Source of the DNA: JADJVL01 sp046331545
GTDB taxonomy: Bacteria > Acidobacteriota > Holophagae > Holophagales > Holophagaceae
Assembly: GCA_046331545.1 (NCBI GenBank)
Contig: JAXLQR010000002.1
Location: 248,001 to 312,000 of the forward strand
DNA length: 64,000 nucleotides
Direction of reading: 5' to 3'
Part shown: one piece after another, positions 57,458 through 64,000 of the stretch
How positions within the stretch are numbered: the first letter of the stretch is position 1
How the letters are laid out: each line of letters opens with the position of its first letter
Made by a program: the position numbers and the translations under genes
Notes under the pieces: model-generated
Database searches by the model: none
What the model was told of the DNA's origin: nothing
The model's input: only the letters and a program-made list of their open reading frames with translations

Positions 57458-58228
57458 CTAGGTTCCGCCCTCCCCGGCGCCCCCGCGCCAGGCGCCCGCC
57501 GCGAGCAGCGCCGCGAGGATGCCCGCCGAGGGCCAGAGGAGGGTCCAGGGGCTCGCGAGGAGGAAGGCCCGTCCCGAGGCCAGCATGGTGCCCCAGGAGG
57601 CCAGGTCCGGGGGCAGGCCGACCCCGAGGAAGCTGAGGCCGCCTTCCACCAGGATCACCGCGCCGAGGCCCACGGTGGCCTGGGCCAGCAGCAGCGGCGC
57701 CAGGCGGGGCAGCACGTGGCGCAGGAGCCGGTGGGCGCCTCCGCCGCCCATCAGGCGGACCTGCAGCAGGCTGGGGTCGCCGCGGAGCACGTCGAGGCGG
57801 TTGAGGGCGAGGCGCGCGTAGGGGATCCAGCCCCCGAGGGCCAGGGCCGTCAGGAGGCTGCCCAGGCCGGGACGCAGGAGGGCCAGCAGGAGGAGGGCCA
57901 GCAGGGTGGAGGGCACGCTGGCCAGGAGGTCGGCGAGGGCCAGGATGGTCCGCCGCAGGAGCGCCGCGCGGTGGGCCGCCAGGGCCAGGAGGAGGCCCAG
58001 GGCCGCGTGGAAGGCCGTGAGCGCGCCCGCGAGGGTGAGGGACCGCGCCCCGCCCAGCCACCAGCGCCGGAGGAGGTCGCGGCCCACCTCGTCGGTGCCG
58101 AAGGGGTGCCCGGGGCCCGGGCCCTGGAGCCGCGCGGCCAGGTCCACGCGGCCGTCCCCTCCGAAGAGCCAGCCCAGCAGGAGCAGCGCGAAGACGGCCA
58201 GGGGCCAGCGGGCGCGGAGGCTCCTCAC
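57458..58228 (-). CDS. DppC/OppC-like peptide ABC permease
   Basis: A 256-residue membrane permease. The N-terminal span is followed by GPGPGHPFGTDEVGRDLLRRW, a hallmark of the OppC/DppC group. The family loop appears as GGWIPYARLALNRLDVLRGD. The end has GLSFLGVGLPPDLASWGTML. The GTG start overlaps the preceding permease gene by 4 nt. No binding protein or ATPase is adjacent. Confidence 0.85.
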   Translation of the reverse strand: MRSLRARWPLAVFALLLLGWLFGGDGRVDLAARLQGPGPGHPFGTDEVGRDLLRRWWLGGARSLTLAGALTAFHAALGLLLALAAHRAALLRRTILALADLLASVPSTLLALLLLALLRPGLGSLLTALALGGWIPYARLALNRLDVLRGDPSLLQVRLMGGGGAHRLLRHVLPRLAPLLLAQATVGLGAVILVEGGLSFLGVGLPPDLASWGTMLASGRAFLLASPWTLLWPSAGILAALLAAGAWRGGAGEGGT

Positions 58229-59109
58229 CGCGCCCTCGGATCCAGGAGGGCCTGCAGCCCCTCCACGGTGAATTGCGTGGCCACGTAGGCCGTCGCGCCC
58301 CAGAGCACCGCCCCCTGCACCAGGGGCAGGTCGCGGCTGGCCAGGGCTCCCACGAGGATCTGCCCCAGGCCCGGCAGGGCGAAGATGGTCTCCACCAGCA
58401 CGGCGCCGCCGAGCAGGCCGCCGAGCTGCAGGCCCAGCACCGTGAGCCAGGGGCCCGAGACCGCCGGCAGCAGCCAGGCCCGCCAGCGCAGGGGGCCGGG
58501 CACCCCCGAGGCGCGCCACCAGCGGATCCCGGGGCTCTCCCGGACCTCCTCGAGCTGGGTGGCGAGGACCCGGGCCTGGTGTCCCGCCAGGGGCACGGCG
58601 AGGGTGAAGGCGGGCAGCACCCAGGAGGCCCAGCCCTGGACGCCCGCCACCGGCAGGCCCGGCACGTGCTGGGCCACGCCCCAGAGCAGGAGGGGGCCCA
58701 GCACGTAGACCGGGGAGGCGATGGCGGCCCCCTGGAGGGCCCGGATCCCGCGCCCCCGCGGCAGGGCCATCGCCCAGGCCAGGAGCATGGAGGCCGCCAG
58801 GGCCAGGAAGGCCAGGCGCAGGCTCACCGGGAGGCCGCCCCGGAGGATGTCGGCCACGGGACGGTTGAAGCGCAGGCTCGTGCCCATGCGGCCGTGGAGC
58901 AGGTCCGAGGCCGAGCGCGCGAGGGCCTGAAGCAGGGGCTGGTCCAGCCCCAGGATCCGGCGGAACGCGGCCACCTCCGCCTCCGTGGCCCACTCCCCGG
59001 CGGCGATGCGGGCGGGGTCCTCGGGGAGCACGCGCGGCAGCACCTGGATGAAGAGCCACACGCCCGCCAGGGTGGCGAGGGCGCGGAGGGCCGCCAGGAG
59101 GCCCTTCAC
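58225..59109 (-). CDS. DppB/OppB-like peptide ABC permease
   Basis: A 294-residue inner-membrane permease. DPARIAAGEWATEAEVAAFRRILGL near the N-terminus is the usual OppB/DppB periplasmic stretch (landmark: VAAFRRILGLDQPL), followed by GRMGTSLRFNRPVADIL. The EAA-type loop and VLVETIFALPGLGQILV are conserved. The GTG start overlaps mutT by 4 nt. Confidence 0.85.
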   Translation of the reverse strand: MKGLLAALRALATLAGVWLFIQVLPRVLPEDPARIAAGEWATEAEVAAFRRILGLDQPLLQALARSASDLLHGRMGTSLRFNRPVADILRGGLPVSLRLAFLALAASMLLAWAMALPRGRGIRALQGAAIASPVYVLGPLLLWGVAQHVPGLPVAGVQGWASWVLPAFTLAVPLAGHQARVLATQLEEVRESPGIRWWRASGVPGPLRWRAWLLPAVSGPWLTVLGLQLGGLLGGAVLVETIFALPGLGQILVGALASRDLPLVQGAVLWGATAYVATQFTVEGLQALLDPRAR

Positions 59110-59489
59110 CGGAGGGCCTCCAGCCGGGCCACCAGCGGGAGGTTCGCCTCCGGCAGGGGGAGCCGGAGCATCTCCGCCGGCGTGAACCAGCCCCAGGCGA
59201 GGGCCGTGCGCGGCGGGCCGTCCGGCGTCACGAGGAAGGGGTGGAGGCGGACGGTGCGGTCCCCGTAGGCGTGCACCAGCGGCTCCAGCGGGCGCGGGCC
59301 GGCGGCCCCCAGGCCCAGCTCCTCCGCCAGCTCCCGGACCAGCGCGGACTCGGGGGCCTCCCCGGGCTCCAGCTTGCCCCCGGGGAACTCCCACCGGCCC
59401 GGCAGGACCGGGGAGGCCGGGTCCCGCCGCTGGAGGAGGCAGCGGCCCTCGAGGCGGAGGAGGGCCAGGGCGACGTCCACCGTGGTCAT
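59106..59489 (-). CDS. mutT: MutT-like Nudix hydrolase (8-oxo-dGTP diphosphatase)
   Basis: A 127-residue Nudix enzyme. The Nudix box GGKLEPGEAPESALVRELAEEL matches GX5EX7REUXEE (key residues Glu within EPGE and the REL-EE pair). WEFPGGKLEPGE with the preceding GRCLLQRR is typical of MutT, which removes oxidised dGTP. It overlaps rnhB and the permease by 4 nt on each side. mutY at 52.6 kb acts in the same pathway. Confidence 0.88.
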   Translation of the reverse strand: MTTVDVALALLRLEGRCLLQRRDPASPVLPGRWEFPGGKLEPGEAPESALVRELAEELGLGAAGPRPLEPLVHAYGDRTVRLHPFLVTPDGPPRTALAWGWFTPAEMLRLPLPEANLPLVARLEALR

Positions 59490-60322
59490 GCCTCCGGTCC
59501 CTCCGCGGACGCACCGCCCAGGTCCTCCTGGTAGGCCAGCCGCGCGAGCAGGTCGGCGTAGCGCCGGCGCAGCGTCTCGATCCAGACCCGCTTCAGCTTC
59601 GGGTAGGCGGGGCGCAGGTTCACCTCCACCCAGCACTGCAGGTCCAGCACCGAGGCGCAGCGCTCGAGGCTGTGGTGGAGGGCGTCCCGCAGGCCCTCGT
59701 CCACCGTCTGCATCGCCTCCACGGGGGCGAAGCTCAGGCGGTGGACGGGCGAGACGCCCATGGCCCTCAGGCGCTCCCGGTGGAGCGCGGTGCCATAGCC
59801 CTTGTGCCGGGCGAAGCCGTAGCCCTCGTAGAGCTCGTCCAGTTCCGCCATGCGCGCGTCCCGGTGGGTCTTGGCGAGGATGCTGGCGGCCGCCACGGCG
59901 CAGCTCGTGGCGTCGCCGTCCACGATGAGCCGCTCCAGGAGCCCGGTCTTCGGGGCGCGGTTGCCGTCCACGAAGAGGATGCGGGGCTTGGCCTCCACCT
60001 TCTCCACCGCCCCGCGCATGGCCATCATCGTGGCCTCGAGGATGTTCTCCCGGTCGATGGCCATGGAGTCGACCTCCGCCACCGCCCAGGCCGCCAGCAC
60101 CGACTTGAGCTCGGTGGCTAGCACGGCGCGCCTTTCCGGAGCGACCTGCTTGCTGTCCTGGACCTCCACCAGCACGTGGCGCCACTTGCGGGCCGCGGCC
60201 TGGTCCAGCACCGCGCAGGCGGCGACCACGGGGCCGGCCCAGGCCCCCCGCCCGGCCTCGTCGACGCCGCCCCACAGGATCCCGGGCGGGACGTTCCCAA
60301 GATCCCAGTCCAGTGGATTCAT
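59486..60322 (-). CDS. rnhB: ribonuclease HII
   Basis: A 278-residue RNase HII, cutting RNA in RNA-DNA hybrids and single ribonucleotides in DNA. The active site GVDEAGRGAWAGPVV has the DE pair. DSKQV, ASILAKTHRDARM and HKGYGT are the other family signatures. The C-terminal extension of about 60 residues is longer than in E. coli. It overlaps mutT by 4 nt. GGAG precedes the ATG. Confidence 0.94.
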   Translation of the reverse strand: MNPLDWDLGNVPPGILWGGVDEAGRGAWAGPVVAACAVLDQAAARKWRHVLVEVQDSKQVAPERRAVLATELKSVLAAWAVAEVDSMAIDRENILEATMMAMRGAVEKVEAKPRILFVDGNRAPKTGLLERLIVDGDATSCAVAAASILAKTHRDARMAELDELYEGYGFARHKGYGTALHRERLRAMGVSPVHRLSFAPVEAMQTVDEGLRDALHHSLERCASVLDLQCWVEVNLRPAYPKLKRVWIETLRRRYADLLARLAYQEDLGGASAEGPEA

Positions 60323-60373
60323 GCGGGTCTCCGCCTTCCAGCATAGCGTCCGGGGCTGGAGGGCCAGGACGCG

Positions 60374-63094
60374 CTAGCGGCGCTGCCAGAGGTCGAAGGG
60401 GCGCGTGCCCACCAGGAGGTTCAGGATCGCCCCCTTGCCGCGGAAGGGCTGGCCCTCGCCGGCGGTCTCGGCCCGGCCCGCCGCGAGCTCCACGTAGAAG
60501 CGGCCCACCTCGGTGCGGAGGGCCAGTCCGTAGCCCCGGGCCCGGGCCGATTCCCGCAGGGCCCCCGGCCTCAGCGCGCCGAGGTAGCCCACGTCCCACC
60601 TCGGCTCGAGCTGGGCCTGGAGGCCGAAGAGGCCCGCCACGCGGACGGGAAAGCCCAGGCGGACCACCGCGAAGTTGGGCGCGAGGAAGCCCGCGCTGCG
60701 CGTCCCCTGGAGGAAGGAGGGGCCGCCCAGGGAGTACCAGCGGTCCAGGGGGAGGTCCCAGCCCAGGCCGCCCTCCAGGTCCAGGGAGGCGCCCACGCGG
60801 CGGCCGAGGGGCCGGACGTGGCGCAGCCGGAGGTAGGCATGCTTGAAGCGGTCCCCGCCCGCCTCCAGGGACCGGCCTTCGCCGGCGGAGACCCGCACCA
60901 GGGTCCCGCCGGTGGGGAAGGCGTAGCGGTCGAAGCTGTCCCATTCGAGGGAGGTCTGGAGCCCCTCGGAGGCTTCCCGGGCGTCCCCCTCCAGCCCGGG
61001 CTGCAGGGCCGTCCACCGCCGTGCCGCCTCCAGGCGCCACAGGCCCTGGTCCCGGGCGCCGAAGCGCTGGAAGAGGCCCAGCCCGAGGTCCCGGGAGCGC
61101 AGGGTGCGGTCCGCGAGGATCCCGGAGCGCGGCGCGAGGAGGGCGGGCTCCTCCAGGCCCTCGGGCAGGAAGCGCTGGGCGAAGTGGCGCGCGAAGACCA
61201 GCACGCCGGTGCGCGGGGACGCGTGGAAGGCCCGGCGGAAGTCCAGGTCCACGCGCTCCTGGAGCCGGTTCGTGCTGGCCTCCAGCGCCAGGCTGTTCCC
61301 GCTGCCCAGCAGGTTGTTCCAGAGGCTGCCGACGCCCGCGTGGAGCCCCCAGGTGCTCTCGAAGGCGAGGGAGACGTCGAACTCCACCCGCGTGCGCGGC
61401 ACGGGGACGAGGCTCAGGGCCGGGCCCCGGGGCGTCAGGGTGCCGCCCAGCACCAGTTCGTCGAGGCTCAGGCGGGACTCGGCCACCGCGAGGCGCTGGA
61501 AGACCGTGCGGACGTTCAGCGGCTGCCCCTCCAGGCCCTGCATGAGGCGGTCCAGGTAGCGCCGGTCCGAGGGCGTGCCGCCGCTCACCGCCACCTGCGC
61601 GACCTTCGGCTCCTCGCAGCGCACCTGGAGCACGCCGTCCCGGAAACTCGTGCCCGCGAAGTCCACCAGGGGCCGGTAGTAGAGCGTGGCCTCCACCAGC
61701 ACGCGGTCCAGGGCCCGGGCCAGCCGCACGGGGTCGAAGCGGACGCCGGGGCGGAGGCCCTCGGCGGCGAGACTGGCCTCCAGCAGGGCGCGCCAGGCCG
61801 GCGGGGCCTCGACCTTCACCGCGCCGATGGGGTCGTAGGGCGCGATGGCGATCCGGCTCCCCTCGGCGGTCCAGGCCAGGGAGCCCTCCCGGGCGAGCCC
61901 GGCGGCCTCGAGCCGGCGCAGGAGCCGGAGGTGCAGCAGCCGCGAAGGCGGGCCTTCGCCCAGGGTCCGCCTCGCCAGGGCCTCGGCCTCCGCCCGCAGG
62001 TCCTCCGGGACCTCCAGGCGGAGCGGCCCCGGGGGCACGGGACCTTCGGCCAGGCCGCCGTAGAGGAGCCGCTCCAGGTCCTCGAGGCGCAGGTCCAGGC
62101 CCGCGCGGCCCACCCGCACGGCTTCGGGCACCTGGGCGCTGAAGTCCAGGTAGCCCAGGTTGCGGGTGTCGGGCCGGACCAGCAGGTCCGCGGCCTCCCG
62201 GGAGAGGCGGGTGCGCTCCTCGATGGTGACGTCGAGGGTGCGGAGCAGCAGCGTGAACAGCGTCCCCGCGCGGACGTCGTCGAGCTGGCTGCCCACCTCC
62301 ACGGCGAGCACCGCCGGCGGGCCCGCCGCGGCCGCGGGAAGGCTCCGGGCCATGTCCTTCGCCTGGTGGACCGGCAGGTTCTCCACCAGCAGGCCGTCCA
62401 CGTGCTGCTTCCCGTCCATGAGCACCGGGCGGAACATGCCCGGTATGCTCATGGAGGCGCGCACGGCGTCCACGAGGTTCCCCGAGGCCGGCGCGTCCGC
62501 GCCGCCGTCCTGCAGGTTGGTGGAGACCGCCCGCAGGGGCGCCCGCAGCCTCGAGAAGTCGCTGCCCGCGAAGACGAGGCCCCGGCCCAGCAGCCACTGG
62601 AGGCTGCGCTTCAGCTCCAGCCCCGGGCTGGCGCCCGGCGTGAAGGTGAAGCCCTCGCGGCCGTACTCGGCGGTGAAGATCGTGGAGGTGCGGCTCTCCT
62701 GCTCCCAGAGGGTCTCGCCGTAGGCCCGGCGCTGGCGGTCCAGGAGGGCGGCGCCCAGGTCCATGCCGCGGAAGAGGTCCTCCATCGCGGCGCCGTCGTA
62801 GCCGCAGCCCTGCATCGCGCCGATGAAGGCGCCGGCGCTGGTCCCCGCGATGGCGTCGGCCTCGAAGCCCTCCTCCTCCAGCCGCTGGAGCACCCCCACG
62901 TGGGCGAGGCCCTTCGCCGCCCCGCCGCCCAGGGCAAGCACCAGGGGCCGCTGCCCCGCGATCCGCGCCGCCGGCCGGAAGCGGAAACGGTAGTCGGGGG
63001 GGCGGACCTCGAGGTGGACGGCGGCCGCGGACGGGACCTGCTGCGCGCTGGCCGCGCCGGCAGCGAGGAAGAGCGCGAGGCAGGTCCGGTGCAT
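60374..63094 (-). CDS. patatin-like phospholipase with outer-membrane beta-barrel (type Vd)
   Basis: A 906-residue exported protein. A signal peptide (about 1-18) leads to a patatin domain: GGGAAKGLAHVG oxyanion region (56-67), nucleophile GTSAG (84-88, Ser86) and DGLLVENLPV with the catalytic Asp. A POTRA-like part (about 460-540) and a BamA/Omp85-type C-terminal barrel (GLHAGVGSLWNNLLGSGNSL, LRLRHVRPLGRRVGASLDLE) follow. This is the PlpD/type Vd autotransporter plan. The lipid substrate is unknown. Confidence 0.9.
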   Translation of the reverse strand: MHRTCLALFLAAGAASAQQVPSAAAVHLEVRPPDYRFRFRPAARIAGQRPLVLALGGGAAKGLAHVGVLQRLEEEGFEADAIAGTSAGAFIGAMQGCGYDGAAMEDLFRGMDLGAALLDRQRRAYGETLWEQESRTSTIFTAEYGREGFTFTPGASPGLELKRSLQWLLGRGLVFAGSDFSRLRAPLRAVSTNLQDGGADAPASGNLVDAVRASMSIPGMFRPVLMDGKQHVDGLLVENLPVHQAKDMARSLPAAAAGPPAVLAVEVGSQLDDVRAGTLFTLLLRTLDVTIEERTRLSREAADLLVRPDTRNLGYLDFSAQVPEAVRVGRAGLDLRLEDLERLLYGGLAEGPVPPGPLRLEVPEDLRAEAEALARRTLGEGPPSRLLHLRLLRRLEAAGLAREGSLAWTAEGSRIAIAPYDPIGAVKVEAPPAWRALLEASLAAEGLRPGVRFDPVRLARALDRVLVEATLYYRPLVDFAGTSFRDGVLQVRCEEPKVAQVAVSGGTPSDRRYLDRLMQGLEGQPLNVRTVFQRLAVAESRLSLDELVLGGTLTPRGPALSLVPVPRTRVEFDVSLAFESTWGLHAGVGSLWNNLLGSGNSLALEASTNRLQERVDLDFRRAFHASPRTGVLVFARHFAQRFLPEGLEEPALLAPRSGILADRTLRSRDLGLGLFQRFGARDQGLWRLEAARRWTALQPGLEGDAREASEGLQTSLEWDSFDRYAFPTGGTLVRVSAGEGRSLEAGGDRFKHAYLRLRHVRPLGRRVGASLDLEGGLGWDLPLDRWYSLGGPSFLQGTRSAGFLAPNFAVVRLGFPVRVAGLFGLQAQLEPRWDVGYLGALRPGALRESARARGYGLALRTEVGRFYVELAAGRAETAGEGQPFRGKGAILNLLVGTRPFDLWQRR

Positions 63095-63126
63095 CCCCTA
63101 GCCTACCGGGCTCAATGGGATTCGAG

Positions 63127-63214
63127 ACGCCAGGCCAGGGCTCCGCCCGGGCCTGGCGTGGGGAGCACGAGGGGGACGGAGAGCGACCGAAGGGCGCGCG
63201 CGGTCCCCCTCGTC
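63127..63214. repeat. two-hairpin dispersed repeat, copy 2
   Basis: Hairpin 1 is ACGCCAGGCC (63127-63136) with GGCCTGGCGT (63150-63159), enclosing GGGC/GCCC. Hairpin 2 is ACGAGGGGGAC (63167-63177) with GTCCCCCTCGT (63203-63213). 63158-63214 matches 3074-3130 at 53 of 57 nt. It lies 5 nt from the nadB stop codon on the minus strand, and the same distance applies at copy 1. Hairpin 1 arms differ from copy 1 but still pair. Confidence 0.75.
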
Positions 63215-63219
63215 TGACA

Positions 63220-64000
63220 TCAATCCACGCGGTAGTGGCAGCCGCGGCTCTCCTTGTTCAGGGAGGCGGCCTTGAGGATGAGGCGGGCGCAGATGATGCC
63301 GCTGCGCAGCTCCAGGAGGGAGCGGCTGAGCCTGGCCTGGCGGTAGAAGCGGTCGATGCGGTGGTGGAGGTAGCCCACGTCCTCCCGGGCCTGCTCCAGC
63401 CGCGCGCGGGTGCGCACGATGCCGGCGTAGTTCCAGAGCGTCGTCCGGATGAGGTTCCAGTCCTGCTCGATGAGGAGGGGATCGGTGGCCTCGGCGTGCT
63501 CCGGCGGCGTCCAGGGCGCGAAGGCGTCCGCGCCTGGATGGATCACCCCGCCGGCCTCGGCCACCATGGCGTCCGCCGCGCGGTGGCCCCAGAGCAGGCC
63601 TTCCAGCAGGGAGGTGGAAGCCAGGCGGTTGGCGCCGTGGACGCCGGTGCAGGCCACTTCGCCCGCCGCGTGGAGGCCCGGCAGGCTGGTGCGGCCGTCC
63701 AGGTCCACCAGCACCCCGCCGCAGAAATAGTGGGCCGCGGGCACCACCGGCACCGGCTGCCGCGTGGGTTCCAGCTCCTCGGTGCGGCAGGCGGCGAGGA
63801 TGTTCGGGAAGTGGGTCTCCAGGTCGAGGCGCGCCGCCACGGGCCGCAGGTCCAGGTAGACGCAGGGCTCGCCGGTGGCGGCCATCTCCTGGAAGATCGC
63901 GCGGCTCACCACGTCCCGGGGCGCCAGCTCCATGTGCTCCGGGGCGTACTTCTGCATGAAGCGCTGGCCCTTGCGGTTCACCAGGTGGGCGCCCTCGCCC
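63220..64000 (-). CDS. nadB: L-aspartate oxidase, C-terminal part (runs off the window)
   Basis: At least 260 residues of the C-terminal half of L-aspartate oxidase, which makes iminoaspartate for NAD synthesis. The reading frame stays open to the window edge (EGAHLVNRKGQRF), so the gene continues beyond 64000. Markers are APRDVVSRAIFQEM, PAAHYFCGGVLVDLDGRTSL, AAGEVACTGVHGANRLASTSL and the helical tail ending CHYRVD. HYFCGG with HGANRLAS distinguishes NadB from SdhA. Confidence 0.93.
   Translation of the reverse strand, partial: GEGAHLVNRKGQRFMQKYAPEHMELAPRDVVSRAIFQEMAATGEPCVYLDLRPVAARLDLETHFPNILAACRTEELEPTRQPVPVVPAAHYFCGGVLVDLDGRTSLPGLHAAGEVACTGVHGANRLASTSLLEGLLWGHRAADAMVAEAGGVIHPGADAFAPWTPPEHAEATDPLLIEQDWNLIRTTLWNYAGIVRTRARLEQAREDVGYLHHRIDRFYRQARLSRSLLELRSGIICARLILKAASLNKESRGCHYRVD

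Overview
The window is very GC-rich (about 70% by eye) chromosomal DNA with dense, mostly housekeeping gene content and many 4-nt overlaps between neighbouring genes. A Bacillus-type cytochrome b558 module beside a canonical sdhCAB, phenylalanine hydroxylase, Tol-Pal genes, a patatin/beta-barrel protein and a sodium/proton-type pyrophosphatase together suggest a Gram-negative environmental bacterium. Overall gene style resembles Acidobacteriota, class Holophagae (Geothrix/Mesoterricola-like). That placement is inference from gene character, not from a database search.

Layout: 1-9 kb carries pepA, pabB, an HNH nuclease, rmuC, tsaE-nnr and ahcY. ahcY is preceded by a clear S-adenosylhomocysteine riboswitch. 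9-16 kb has a structured palindromic element, the acetate pathway pta/ackA with purN wedged between, two unknown genes, an aldehyde dehydrogenase and a secreted protein. 16-24 kb has hutI, a lipoprotein, a YdcH-like protein, an orphan OppD-type ATPase, a TonB-like protein, guaB, a second copy of the structured element and pyrC.

24.1-25.3 kb is an abrupt AT-rich island. It consists of two gene cassettes, each a short ORF whose stop codon lies inside the R'' box of an attC-like site, with no integron integrase in the window (a CALIN-type array). 25.4-31 kb is an accessory run of small genes: YCII, cupin, VOC, a hicBA toxin-antitoxin pair, SnoaL-like, small secreted proteins, GNAT and SDR.

31-42 kb holds an SPOUT methyltransferase, a LysR regulator next to phhA-phhB, a CmoB-like methyltransferase, and a six-gene minus-strand run made of canonical sdhCAB plus a second, divergent cytochrome b/flavoprotein/iron-sulfur module whose flavoprotein lacks the usual SDH active-site residues. 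42-50 kb has hppA, murD, an EAL protein, a methyltransferase, pgk and tpiA. 50-64 kb has a lipoprotein, DAHP synthase, secG, tRNA-Leu(GAG), mutY, then a long minus-strand series: patatin/BamA-like protein, rnhB, mutT, two peptide-permease genes, tolB, pal, cpoB and a GHMP kinase. nadB runs off the right edge.

Two kinds of non-coding repeat recur. One is a two-hairpin element found at 3.0-3.1 kb and 63.1-63.2 kb, each copy within 6 nt of the stop codon of a minus-strand gene. The other is a roughly 265-bp multi-hairpin element at 9.66-9.92 kb and 22.39-22.65 kb, whose architecture is kept although its stems have changed sequence. These, the cassette array and the divergent SDH-like module are the main points of novelty.
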